The position numbers and the translations under genes were made by a program. The notes below the pieces were generated by a model that had not been told where the DNA came from, made no database searches, and saw only the letters and a program-made list of their open reading frames with translations. From Rosellinia necatrix (Eukaryota > Ascomycota > Sordariomycetes > Xylariales > Xylariaceae), in NCBI GenBank assembly GCA_021209875.1, contig JAGYVD010000008.1:1363501-1427500 (forward strand): DNA of 64,000 nt, written 5' to 3'. Each line of letters starts with the position of its first letter. Position 1 is the first letter of the stretch. This document shows, in pieces, positions 1 through 10,334 of the stretch.

Positions 1-302
1 AAAAAGCCAGGGGAGCCATGGACATGAGCATGAGCATGAGCATGGGGTATATCGACATATAGTGTATGTATGTGTGTGAGTGCGTGAGTGCGTGAGTGTG
101 TAGTGTATTAGCCCACTGCGCGCGCGGACGCGGACGCGGACGCGGAGAAAAGATCGTTCGTTCGCTCGCTCGCTCGCTCGATCGCCCACCCGCCCGCTTG
201 CTTACTTGCTTGCTCACACAGACGAAAAAAAAAAAAAAAGGCGCCCATCCCATCCCATCCCATCCCGAGGACGAATCGCGACCGAATCGATCGATCGATC
301 GA
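1..302. other. Intergenic, 3' side of the protease gene
   Basis: No gene is seen. The stretch holds simple repeats: a short GAGCAT-type run near 23-42, GTGTGAGTGCGTGAGTG runs near 70-100, (GCTC/TCGC)n near 155-185, a poly-A run at about 225-239, and (ATCG)n at about 285-303 that touches the protease stop codon. Confidence 0.6.
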
Positions 303-829
303 TCACAGCAGCGCCACGACGACGACGAAGCCCCAGGCCAGCGCACAGGCGACGACGCCGGCCAGCCGCCTCGTGGACGCGACGTCTGCGCCCGCCGCGA
401 CGACGACGACGGGTCCTTCTCCCCACGTCGCATTTCGCCCACCGCTGCTGCCGTCGCTGATGGCCTGGCTCGGCGAGGCCGAGGGTGAGGGCGAGGGTGA
501 GGGCGAGGCGTGCTGCACGCGCACCGTCCGCACGACGGTGTAGGCGTGCGTGGTCGTGGCGCCGGGCGTGCAGCCGGCGTCGTCCGGCGCGCACGACGTG
601 ATCTCGTACGTGGCCGTGGTCGCGAAGGCCGTGGTCGTGGTCGTCGTCGTCGTCACGAGCTGTCCTCGCTCCTCGTCCTCCCACCACCTCTCGTCCGATC
701 CCTCGGGCTGGGCGACGACGCCTCCGATCCCCGCGGTCGGCGGCGGCTGCGGGTTCGGTGTGGGCGGGCCCTGCTGTTCCGTGACGAAGGCCGGCGGGGT
801 CGGGGTCGGGGTCGGGGCGGAATCGGCGC

Positions 830-865
<36 letters not shown>

Positions 866-3377
866 GATGGTCGTGATGGCCCGGGCAGTACGTCGTGACG
901 ATGGTCTCGTACCGCGTCACGGCCTGGCCGCCCGCGGGCTGCGGACAGGACGGCGCCGCGTCCGGGCACGGCGCTGACGTCGTGTAGACCACGATGCGCG
1001 TCGTCGTGCTCACGATTGTCGTTTCGTGCTGCTCTGGCGAGCGCGGCCCGCTTGTTGTTGTTGTCGTCGTCGTCGTCGTCGTCAGGCCTTGCAAGTCTGT
1101 TGTGACGGTGCGGGATGACGCGCTGCTGCTCGTCTCGGCCTGTCGAGTCGGGTTCCGCGTCGAGCTGGGAGCTGCGGACGAGGGTGCTGGGCGCGGTGGT
1201 GGCGGAGGAGGGCCCCTGGCTGGAGGAGGGCATGCCCCCCGGGATCCTCCCCGCGGCGTCGGGCCCCGCCGGCACGGGCACGAGGTTGGAACGCCGTCCG
1301 CAGGAGAGTTGGTTGGACATGAAGAGGGCGTTGTTTGTCTGGTCAAAGGCGACTAACGTAGAACGAACAATATTAGCACCGATGGGGTCGCCGCCGGGGA
1401 GGGCATGGGGAAAGTGAGCGAGGTGAACACGTAAAAAGGAAAGAAAAGAAAGAAAGAAAGAAAGGAAAAAAAAAAAAAAACACGCACCGTACGCGCCCCT
1501 GAGGAACGAGTCGCCGAGGATCCAGACGCCGAGGTCCTTGCTGAAGGCGGCGCCGAGGAAGCAGTCGCCGCCACTGTTCCAGACGAAGTCGCTATAGGCG
1601 ACGTTGATGACGATGGGGCCCGTGGCGGACAGGAACTCGAAGTCGACGGCGCCGTCCTGGCGCTGGTACGCGCAGTCGACGCGGTAGCCGCCATCGCCGT
1701 CGGGCCGGGCGCCGGGGAATTGCGCTGCGAGCTTCTGCACCACGGCCTCCGGCAGCAGCGACAGCGTCGTGCCCGAGTCGACGATGACGGGGAGCGGCAG
1801 GCTCGCGTCCGTGACCGGCGTCGAGGTCCGGGCCCCCGGGCCCCGGTGCGCGAGCGAGTTGAGCTTCACCTTGTAGTGTCTGGTCGTCGTTGTTAGTTAG
1901 CCGCGAGGTTGGATGAAAGGGGGGCAGAAGAAACAGACGTACGGGTCGGCCGGGTCGGTAGGGACTTTCTTGAGAAAACCCGCGTATTTGTTCCTATCGA
2001 CGCCGCCGAACACCATCTCCCCCGTGACGAAGGCTTGTCCGCAAGTTAGCAATCACCGCACAACCAGTGAGTAAATGTCCTGAAGCAGCAGGCGTGTTAC
2101 GAGGTGACACCGGGCCCTAGCACATGGAATTCATCAGTTAGTCAACTCACCTCCGGGGCCAATTTGCCTTCCGAGGTCCATGCTGAATAACTTTGTGTTT
2201 GTGAAGCCCTGGGCGGCCAGGGAATCAATGACCAGTGGATAATTGACGAAGCCGCCGCCTAAACCACGGCCGAGTCCCATGATCCCGAACCAGACCAGCT
2301 CGGAAGTGTTCGCCACGCCGAATTGTTGATGTTCGATCTTGGCGCCTGTGTCCCGTATTATTTGGTTAGCCATCTCGCCGTCAATTCAAAGGTCACACAC
2401 GTATCTCTCCCCCCTTCAAGTGATATACATCTTCAATTTCAGGCCATTGAGCCACTAGCCGCCCACTCCTGACGGCACAAATCCGATCCCATTGCCTCGT
2501 AAAACGTTCCAGGGTATGATGAGTAAGATCATTAGACTCACCAGAGATGTAGATATCATCTTTGTAGTAATGACCTGCGACTTCGCCAGATCCGTACTTA
2601 ATACTAAACGCGTCATTACCATTCATCTTCTGGGCGGTAGACGACAGCGCAGGGTCGTAGCGGCCAAACGTTTCGCAATACTGCGGCACGTTCGCCTTGG
2701 CGCAGAGCGGATTGACCCAGAGCTCGAACGAGCCGGTGTCTATCAGCACGTCGACCGCCTGTTTCCTCCCGTTTCTGCTCGTGCCGATCGTGACTAATTT
2801 CGCTTCCGTCAGTCTTCGAATCTATAGCCGAATATCACATTTCCTTCTATCCATCCATCCTTCACATTGCCGAACCACCAACAGATCAGGAGGGGTTGAA
2901 TTCGAACGCAGTCCGACACGGCACGGAAGGGGGCACGCGCGGGGGATTGATGCAAAGAAAAGGGGAGCAGGAGCACGAAGGAGAAGAGAGAGGAGGAGGA
3001 GGAGGAGGATGAGGATGGAAGGAAAAGTTCATACGCTCTACCAGATACGCGGCCCCAAACACGCCCAACACCTCCGTCTTGAAGAACCTCTTCGCCAGGC
3101 TCGGCGTCGCCACGCCCCTGTGGCTGACGCGCTTCAGGGGCAGCGCGATGACCTGTCCCGGGTCCGTGAAGTCGGTGGTACCGCTGCCGCCGCCGCCGCC
3201 GCCACTTCCACCTGCGAGGGCAGCGACGAACGATCCGTTACCGCGGCTGTCGCTGCTGCTGCTGCTGTTGCTGCCGCTGCCGCCGGGGAACGCCAACGCC
3301 TCCACGGTGAGCGCCGGGAGCCCCACGACTCCCAGCGCCGCCGTGGCGCGCCATATCACCGACGTGGAAAGATGCAT
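303..3377 (-). CDS. Secreted, probably GPI-anchored aspartic protease (yapsin-like, pepsin family A1)
   Basis: Exons on the minus strand, in coding order: 3377-3035, 2793-2542, 2345-2151, 2033-1943, 1879-1488, 1352-303. The product starts with a signal peptide (about residues 1-26). It carries the two pepsin catalytic motifs, VLIDTGS in exon 2 and VIVDSGTT in exon 5, and closes the catalytic body with ILGDSFLRGAYVAFD. A long Thr/Pro/Ser-rich tail follows, containing a His-Asp repeat and ending in a hydrophobic stretch just before the stop, as in GPI-anchored yapsins that act at the plasma membrane or wall. Five introns have GTRNGT-like or GTATGA donors and rejoin codons cleanly. The anomaly is in the last exon: the body reads on in one frame to about 1250, but the Thr-rich GPI tail is in another, and the summed exon length is one base off a multiple of three. 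No credible intron bridges this. An indel, real or from assembly in the C/G-rich stretch near 1100-1330, is likely. Confidence 0.8.
830..872 (-). repeat. GTC/GTG-type repeat coding a His-Asp run in the protease tail
   Basis: A run of GTGGTC units on the plus strand reads as alternating His and Asp on the minus strand, inside the protease tail in the frame that also gives the GPI signal. Nearby ACC/GAC repeats give poly-Thr. Confidence 0.75.
1441..1480. repeat. (GAAA)n and poly-A inside a protease intron
   Basis: GAAA units followed by a poly-A run on the plus strand. They form the long pyrimidine tract just after the donor of the protease intron 1353-1487. Confidence 0.85.
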
Positions 3378-4420
3378 GAGAGAGCGGCGGTCGCTTTTGC
3401 GGGTCGTCGCGGCTACGAAGCGTCAGGGACGCTGATAGATTGTGAAAAGATTAGTGGTATATGGTGTAGTATGAGGCGGAGAAAAAGGTGAGAGAAAATG
3501 TGAGAGAGGCAGAGAGAGAGGCAGAGAGAGAGGCAGAGAGAGAGAGAGAGAGAGAAAAAGAGAAGATGCAGGAGGATAACATAATGTGAGATGGCGACGG
3601 CCTGAAAGATGTTCGATGTTCATGATGATGTATGGCGAGGGACGGAATGGAAATCAGGTGCCCGGTCGGCGAGGGCGAATATTGCGAGGAATGCAGGGCA
3701 CCGTTTATAGGAGATAGCCTGGAGATAGCCATGCGCCTACTTCCAAGACATTGGATCCGGGGGGGCAACTTCGGTAACGTGAGACCATCTTTATATAGCA
3801 CGCATTCCTAACACCTTCCAGATCTCCCCGATTCTCAATCGGCAATATCCACCGCTCGAAAGCTCGTGGCCATCCAGACCTCTTATCTAATTGGGAGGGG
3901 AAGGGGTGCGGCTTGCGCTTCGGTTTGATTTCTCTACCGTATCTACATACAAGTAAAGAATTACGAAAGCGCTATGAGGGGATGATTGTGATGTGAAAGT
4001 TGAGGGAGATGCTCATGGTCAAATCTCAATTTAACAGTTTTAGCCAATGAAGCAAAACAATTGAAAACGGCATATAGCCAGGGATAGACGATAGGAGCTA
4101 CGCCAAGACCTACCGGGGACAAGGGATTCGACGAGCTGTGCTCCCTCTCCCTCTCCCTCTCCCAGGGGAGGCTTTCTTGCTGGTATGTGATCTTCTTGTA
4201 TTCATTTGTGAGATCAATCTAAAAGGTTCGAAGGGGGGAAAGGCCATCTACCTGTATCAAACAGTAAACTCAGCGCTCTTGCCGCATCTCCGTCCGTACC
4301 CAAGCCCATCCGCCAAACCAAACGCCCTGGTTGCCGTTACGCCAAAAACACATAGATAGCCCGTTGTAGGTGGCTACAAACCTCTTCAAATGACAATTCT
4401 AGTGCTCGTCATCGTATTTA
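3378..4420. other. Intergenic, upstream of the protease
   Basis: No gene is supported. Contents are a GA microsatellite (about 3482-3560) that probably lies in the protease 5' region, and a CCCTCT run at about 4141-4163. ORFs here are low-complexity translations of these repeats. Confidence 0.6.
3482..3560. repeat. GA-rich tandem repeat
   Basis: Imperfect tandem units of GAGAGAGGCAGA passing into pure (GA)n, about 80-120 bp upstream of the protease start. Confidence 0.85.
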
Positions 4421-5218
4421 TCATGCGCCGTTGTTTGCTTCAACCCAATCACGCCAGTGCTTATATTCAGGATATTGCAGTGATTCCTTTTTACCTTGGT
4501 ACCTAACGACCTTGAGGTCAATGTCTTGCCACTTGTCTTTCCGGCCAACCCAACCCGCCTTCCGCATCAGGCTCACCAATGTCTCTTCTTTCGTCCAGCC
4601 TTGTTCCGGCGCCACATCCGGCAGGTACGTGGCACCGTAGCGGCGGCCGCGGTCGACGAAGCTGATACGTATGCCGTGTGTTCCGAGCTCCCAGTCCATG
4701 GCGTCGTCACAATCCTCAAAGTCTGTGAGGAGGGTGACGGCCGCCTCGAGCGATGGCAGTTCTCGCTTGGAGATGGGATCGAACCGCGTGTCGTGAATCG
4801 CCGAGGTGATGGCATAGGATGAAAGGCCCTCGTCCAGTTCTTGCGCCTCGAACGTCCCGATGCATCCCCGGAGAGATGTGTGCCCCGAAGATGAGGAGAC
4901 TGTGTTCCATGTAACAAAGAGCGGAGACTCGGTGATGATAGGTTGCTCCGTGCCCGGCAGGGAGTCGGTGGACGTTGTGGGAGTGTCGTTGTTCAGGGAT
5001 AGCGTTGAGCCCGAGGACGGTGTAGATAGGCTACTTGCCGAGGCATCGCTGTCGAAAACACGGCGGATGGCAGGCGGCTGCTTCTTAGATGTAATATCGG
5101 CATCTCTGCAATACTTCTCCCACGACTCCTGCACCTCTTCGAGCGTCATAGACTTGCGGTTCCCCAGATGGGCAGCCAGGGACTCAAAACAGTACAGGCA
5201 GTGCGAGACTGAAGCCAT
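4421..5218 (-). CDS. AMMECR1-domain protein
   Basis: A single-exon gene of 265 residues that begins at a true ATG at 5218. The family hallmark LRGCIGTFE lies near residues 117-125, followed by the expected order: Y-A-I-T-S-A, DTRF-x-PI, a beta-rich stretch with GTHGIRI and GRRYGATYLP, then EQGWTKEETL and a GWVGR segment. A low-complexity Ser/Thr insert separates the short N-terminal helix (residues 1-45) from the first half of the domain, as in many fungal members. AMMECR1 proteins are conserved from archaea to man; the molecular function is not settled, and a catalytic or RNA-related role has been suggested. The gene stands alone with no operon-like neighbour. Membership is near certain from motif order and length; function is unassigned. 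Confidence 0.92.
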   Translation of the reverse strand: MASVSHCLYCFESLAAHLGNRKSMTLEEVQESWEKYCRDADITSKKQPPAIRRVFDSDASASSLSTPSSGSTLSLNNDTPTTSTDSLPGTEQPIITESPLFVTWNTVSSSSGHTSLRGCIGTFEAQELDEGLSSYAITSAIHDTRFDPISKRELPSLEAAVTLLTDFEDCDDAMDWELGTHGIRISFVDRGRRYGATYLPDVAPEQGWTKEETLVSLMRKAGWVGRKDKWQDIDLKVVRYQGKKESLQYPEYKHWRDWVEANNGA

Positions 5219-5787
5219 GGTCGCTCTATTGACGGAGGACGAGTGCGGAGCGGGGAGACGGCAGCGCCGGGAGGACAGGGATCAGGAGGGGTAGCTAAGG
5301 ATCTTCACGGAGGAGGAGGAGGCCAAGAGGAGAGAAGGTACCGAGAGAAAGTCAACAAGGCGGGTAGGAAAAGGTCAAGTAGGAAAGGTAGTCGGGTAGG
5401 AGAAAACAGGACCACGGCCGTCATGGAAGATCGGGAGTTGAAGTTGGCTCGTAAGGTTAAGTGGCAGCGCAGCGAGTGGGTAGGGCATGCGGAACTAGGC
5501 AACTAGGTGAGTAATGAGGAGGTACAGGGTACAGCAGGTAACTAACTACCTACCTAGGTAGGCACGGCATTGTATGAGTTGAGTGAGTCGGGTAGATGTC
5601 AACCCCGCTTGTTGCGGGCTTGTCAGGGTAGATAACGCGCGATAACGCTCACAGGGCTAGCGACTGACCTGCATAGCGACCCGAATAGCGACTCGAATGG
5701 TTGCAGGTGCCGGTGTTAGTGTGATGTTAGTGTGATTAGCGTGCTTAGCCTCACTCGCCCCGCCATTGGGCTGAACCGCGAGGGCGA

Positions 5788-5842
5788 GCCCCTCCTCATG
5801 TAAACCCCCCTCCTCATGTTAACCCCCTCCTCATGTTACCCC
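5788..5842. repeat. Tandem repeat, about 17-bp unit, 3 copies
   Basis: Three near-identical copies of a unit of the form CCCCTCCTCATGTTAA, with small length changes in the C run. Confidence 0.85.
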
Positions 5843-6029
5843 CTCCCGCAGGTACCACCACCATGACCCCTCATGACAACGCCCTCTCGGGTGGTATTCC
5901 GACATGAGAAGCAATTCCAAGCAAACGCGACCCAAATTGTGAAAGGATAAGGGTAGTGGCGTATCTAACGGACTTAGTGTCTTGTTATCCCCCTTAGATG
6001 GAGAACCCGGAGGGGGTTCTTACCCATTG

Positions 6030-6062
6030 TACTCTGCTTATACTCTGCTTATACTCTGCTTA
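6030..6062. repeat. Tandem repeat, 11-bp unit, 3 copies
   Basis: Three head-to-tail copies of TACTCTGCTTA, followed by degenerate copies of the form CCTGCT or CCCGCTTA. Confidence 0.9.
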
Positions 6063-6208
6063 GATTACCCTGCTCAGCTCACCCCGCTTAGCCAAGAGAA
6101 ACCGTAGATTTTCATCTCGCCCATCAGATGATAGGAGTAAGTGTGCTGGTACCTTAGGTAACCTGGTTGTGGAAGAGTCTCAAACAGCTGCTGCACGCCA
6201 AACTCGGC

Positions 6209-7549
6209 TCAGCCGCCAGCAATAATCTCGCCTTTCCCACCTGGCAGCCCGGCTAGGTTTTCATAGTAACTCCCATCCATTCCGGCCTGTTTCCTGGCAT
6301 CCGTATTGAAAGGACCCTTGATGGCGCCCCTGAAGTGTCTATGCACGTTGGTCCGGAAGACCTGGACCGGGTCTGTGCCCTCTTGTTGGCAGATCCACGT
6401 CAGCCATCTGTGGCCCGTCGTCACATGCGTGATCTCGTCGTTGTGGATGATGGCCATGACATCGACGCTCTCCGTATCCCCCGCGACGCGGAATTTCTCG
6501 ATGGTGAGGGGGTTGATATCCAGGCCGCGGGCCTCGTGGACGAGGGCGATGACACTTATCCTCGCTCGGAGGTCGTGCGCCGTCATGGTCGCAGACTCCC
6601 ACAATCCATGGTGCACCGGCAACGCCCCGAAATGGCTTCCCATCTCCTCCAGCCGGGCGCGGAGCAGTGAGAAGTGTTTGGCCTCATCGTTGGCTACTTT
6701 AAGCCAGTCGTAGTAGAACGTGCGAGGCAAGTTTTGGGGTGTCGGGGCGGCGGTCGCCGTGGTTTGGAACGTGGCAAACCTCACGCATATATCGATCGCA
6801 AGGTCAATAGCCCACTGCTCAATACTAGCGAGGGCGTGTAGCATAGTAATTCTACTCTTCAATGTTCCACCTTTGCCGGCCCTGGGCATCCTGCCGGGTT
6901 TCACTTTGTGAAGATCCTCTCGCTGGGGCTCGTCGGGGACTGTTACAATGCCGGCTCCGAGACTCATGGGTCTCGGAGACTGTTCCCGCGTGGCGAATAA
7001 GGAAAAGAGATGGGTGGTGAGCTCAATTTTGTGCTCTGGGTCGGCAGTATTTAGGATATGAACGCACCACTCGCACAGAGTAGCCTCATCGCCGAGATAC
7101 CTAGGTGAGCCGGTGGCATTTTCCCTTGGGCCGTGTTTAAACTTGACCTTCTCACTCACGGCTTGGATGGTAGACAGCCGCACGTCCTCGACCTCTGCTA
7201 GCCGCAACAGAACGCGGCCATCTTGTAGGGAGACGGGATAAGTGCAAGCTTGGACGCCGTAGCTCGACTCACCGGTATCAAGGTTAAAGTCGTAGGCATG
7301 CCAGGGACATGATGCGACGTAGGAAGAATCCTCGATGTCTATATGGGCATCAGCCAGGGGGCCACCCGCATGCGGGCATTCAGCCTCCATGGCATAATAA
7401 ACCCAATCATGATCGCTGATGGCTGCCAACGTCTGGACTTGGCTTATACGGGGGAGGCGAAACAACACGAGACGCTTATTATTAGATAGCGTGATCGCAT
7501 ATCGCGAGTTTGTGAAGTCCTTGGCCAGACCAATATCAACGGTAGACAT
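6209..7549 (-). CDS. Rieske [2Fe-2S] - DUF455 (ferritin-like) fusion protein
   Basis: A single exon of 446 residues. The frame stays open upstream only through a GTG; the first ATG is at 7549, and that start is chosen. The N-terminal 110 residues form a Rieske domain with all four cluster ligands: C58-P-H60 and C81-PW-H84. After a linker, residues about 160-430 match the DUF455 ferritin-like family, with helix motifs NDEAKH, VHEARG and HNDEITH, whose spaced Glu and ExxH residues look like a carboxylate-bridged di-metal site. A cluster that can pass electrons joined to a di-iron-type helix bundle suggests an oxygenase or hydroxylase such as bacterial MiaE-like proteins; the substrate is unknown. 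No targeting signal is evident, so the protein is probably cytosolic. Confidence 0.88.
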   Translation of the reverse strand: MSTVDIGLAKDFTNSRYAITLSNNKRLVLFRLPRISQVQTLAAISDHDWVYYAMEAECPHAGGPLADAHIDIEDSSYVASCPWHAYDFNLDTGESSYGVQACTYPVSLQDGRVLLRLAEVEDVRLSTIQAVSEKVKFKHGPRENATGSPRYLGDEATLCEWCVHILNTADPEHKIELTTHLFSLFATREQSPRPMSLGAGIVTVPDEPQREDLHKVKPGRMPRAGKGGTLKSRITMLHALASIEQWAIDLAIDICVRFATFQTTATAAPTPQNLPRTFYYDWLKVANDEAKHFSLLRARLEEMGSHFGALPVHHGLWESATMTAHDLRARISVIALVHEARGLDINPLTIEKFRVAGDTESVDVMAIIHNDEITHVTTGHRWLTWICQQEGTDPVQVFRTNVHRHFRGAIKGPFNTDARKQAGMDGSYYENLAGLPGGKGEIIAGG

Positions 7550-9067
7550 CTCGAATACACCAAAGACCGAAAGAAAATGCCTCACGAAGAGGGGGTGGTT
7601 TCGGTATCAATGGCTCGACCTGAATCCGAAGACGGCGCAGGTAGGAAGAACGTTTGAGTGTTGGGCGGAAAGATGATAGAGAGTTCTTGCAGGCAGCGTA
7701 TAGCAATTACTACCTACCTACACCATTATGAAGCCCCACGCAGACCTAGAAATTGTGGCAAAGGATGCTAACCTAGTTGGGTGATGAGATGGGTATTATA
7801 ATATGCTCCAATACGGGTTTAATTTTCTATATATCGTATTATCCGTATTAACCGTATGCGGGAACCACTATACGTAGATAAGTAGTTAAGCGCTGTGCCT
7901 CGCTCGCTCGCTCGTGGGCTGTCTTACACTCTTACATTTCCAGGTTCACGTTCTCCTGCGGGTGGCGGTCTCAACTCAATCCCACCGCCGTATTTCTATT
8001 CCCCCGTAAACATGCCAAACTCATCATGGTCATGATTGAGAGAAGCGCTGACACGTTCGACCCTGCCATCCGCCTGTCATATCTTGGCGTTAGACGCGAG
8101 GGGCGTTGTTTCTTCGCGTATCGCAGGAGCCAACCCCATGCCAAGCCTCTGTAACGCGGAACCATCGCAGCCGGCGGGATGAGGGTCCAGACCTCGCCCC
8201 TCCTGAATATCGGATGCCCGATCGTTAACTAGTGCAATGGGAGGGATTTGGGGGGAAGGGTAGGGGGTATCTCGTTTCTCCCTCTCTCACGCCGCTGAAG
8301 ATTCGCCGGGGAAGGAGGCCAAGATATGCCAGAGCCAGACCCTGCAGTGCCCGTTACAGCTCTCGTCTCAGACCCCAGCTCCCGCCCCTCCCGGCACGGC
8401 TCTCCTCCCATGAAACCTCCCTCCAGAAGCGAATTTCCCGTCCTCTTCCGTTTCGTCCATTCAGCAAGACGCCGTTTCCCCCAGCGGCCAATCACCACTT
8501 CGGATTCGTCTTGTTCTGCCATGTTTATTTGATGGGGCCGCATGGTACTGGTAATGCCTGCATCCTGGCCAAGCCCTTCGAATCATTGCCCCTTTAGGAA
8601 ATTTGTAGACGTTACGTGGACGAGGCGGCGCGCGCCTCGGGCTCGAAATCTTGAAATGAGCCTCCCTGCTTCCGTCTCAGGACCGTTGGTCAGCGTCGAG
8701 GATCAGTATGGCTGCGCGCCGAAGTGGCCTTGCGCCCCCTTTTTTTTTTTTGTCTTGGGTTTTATGTGACTTCGAGCCTAGACTAGTGTTCAGCCGGCGA
8801 TCAACCTGCCATCTTATCAAATCATAGTAATCCCATAGATGCGCGCATGATCATACAAAAGAGCCTCTATCCCGTGTCTTGCCAAGGTGAAAATCGTCTC
8901 TCCCTCTCATTCTGTTCATCCGTTCTTAACACCTTCGTATCTCGTCCCATTTACTAGACATTCACTTCGTCGTATAAACGTTCATTGCTCGTCGCCGGCC
9001 GACCTATATCTCTCTTTCCGCCTCGAAGCATCCAGAAACAAAACAAAACGACAAAAAATCAGTCAAA
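7550..9067. other. Intergenic between the Rieske-DUF455 gene and a small secreted protein gene
   Basis: No gene is supported. Two overlapping ORFs on opposite strands around 8229-8597 show no domain, splice or composition support. The last 200 bp are rich in CT and CA, end in an A-rich leader just before the ATG at 9068, and form the likely promoter and 5' UTR of that gene. A poly-T run lies at about 8740-8750. Confidence 0.55.
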
Positions 9068-9309
9068 ATGAAGTACCCTGTCGCTATCTTCGCTCTCTTC
9101 ACTGTTGCCATGGGCCAGTTTGGTACGTAGCCAACACACAAACGACACAGTAATCCCGTTTATTCTAACCCAGCACCACAGTCAAAGTACCCCGACAAGC
9201 CGGCACCGTCGCGGTCCAGGGCGCCGCCATGAGCACGAAGAACGGCGACGTAGTCCCGTTCGATTCCAACAATGTCTACAAGGCTGCCACCGACGCGGGC
9301 CTGAAATAG
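9068..9309 (+). CDS. Small secreted protein, 60 residues, function unknown
   Basis: Two exons, 9068-9122 and 9182-9309, joined by a 59-nt intron with a perfect GTACGT donor and an ACCACAG acceptor. The joined frame gives 60 residues and a TAG stop. Residues 1-17 are a clear signal peptide (short basic start, hydrophobic core, small residues before the cut). The mature part of about 43 residues has no cysteine, contains KVPRQAG, and is rich in Val, Ala, Asn and Lys. The ATG sits in a CAAAATG context after an A/C-rich leader, typical of well-expressed fungal genes. The mature peptide carries no recognisable family; it could be an effector-like or developmental peptide, but that is not shown. 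The clean intron and signal peptide make it a convincing gene. Confidence 0.72.
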
Positions 9310-10334
9310 ACTTTCTCGGCGCAAAAAGCTCAGAATGAAAAACCCCTGGCCAACGAACCCCGGGGGACTTTGACAAGTGCCTCGCCCGCCCTGCGCGTTC
9401 CGGCAGGCGGAACAATGCGAGGGGGATAGAAGATAAAACTAGCGATTTGCTGATAATGTGGGGGAGGGCGGAACGCGATATTCTTTCGATTTGGCCGGCG
9501 AAAGGCCAGCCCACCCGAAATAAATACACTATCACAAATTTTTATTTTAAGATGATAATAATAGACCTTCACACACTGAGCAGTCGGGCGCTGCGCATTA
9601 CGCGTCTTTAGGGGAAGGGGGAAATGGTCTCACGTGTGTGTGTGTGTGTGCAAGTCGTATGTATCGCAGCTGAGCGGCGCCCAGGTGCGATGCCAGCTCC
9701 CCCGAGCCAGCGACATCTGACCGATAGACAAACATGCCCATAAACGACAAGGGTGTTTCGGTATGTAGGACGTAGAGTAAGTATTATGGAAGCTCTACCC
9801 GGATCCAATCGCCGAGAACTAAAAATTGCAACCGGGCAGATTTCGCTGACCGGAGGTGAAGACGTAGGTAGGTCAAAGTCATCAGTCGTAGATTAAGCAA
9901 CCACTCTTTTTTTTTTTTTCCGGTTTGTACGAAACAGTCCTAATTACCCTCTCGAGTAACAACATCAGTCTGTGTATGCCGAGGAGGATCTTCCTCAGTC
10001 CCCCCGCAACCCCGGGAGAAAGCCCAAATATACGCCCTGGGCTGAGGGCAGACGCCGGCCTTCGCTTTCCAAAATAATATGCATTGAACCCAATCTCGTT
10101 GCGAGCTCGTTTCGTCGATAACCGCCCACCGTATACGCCAAGCCGACACCAGCCGGGTCCCGAAGATTCTCCAAACACCCCAGCCGCCTCCCAAAAAAAC
10201 GACCAAAAATATAGACATTAAGGACAGTGTTCCCCCCTCCTCTCCCCTGAGCTGGACAAGAACTCCTAGGGAGAAGGAGCGAAGAGGATTCGAGATTTAC
10301 GTATCGCGAATCGCTCCTCCGCGGCCTACACTTA
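9310..10334. other. Intergenic
   Basis: This holds the 3' UTRs of the two converging genes and no recognisable gene. A (GT)n run is at about 9633-9650 and a poly-T at about 9907-9920. Confidence 0.6.

Larger units (their letters stand above)
5219..6208. other. Intergenic with short tandem repeats
   Basis: Promoter side of the AMMECR1 gene and 3' side of the Rieske-DUF455 gene. No gene is seen. It holds a CCTACCTAGGTAGG-type patch near 5548-5564 and two tandem arrays listed separately. Confidence 0.6.

Noticed and set aside
214..1869. Long 551-codon frame as the true protease C-terminus
   Set aside because: Past about 1250 it is Arg/Asp-rich repeat shadow, crosses the intron 1353-1487, and lacks a GPI signal; the other frame gives a normal Thr/Pro-rich tail.
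7550..7585. Upstream start of the Rieske-DUF455 protein
   Set aside because: The extension begins with GTG, not ATG; the first ATG is at 7549.
8229..8597. Overlapping 104- and 121-codon ORFs on opposite strands
   Set aside because: No family motifs, no splice signals, low-complexity Arg/Pro content; likely chance frames in GC-rich DNA.
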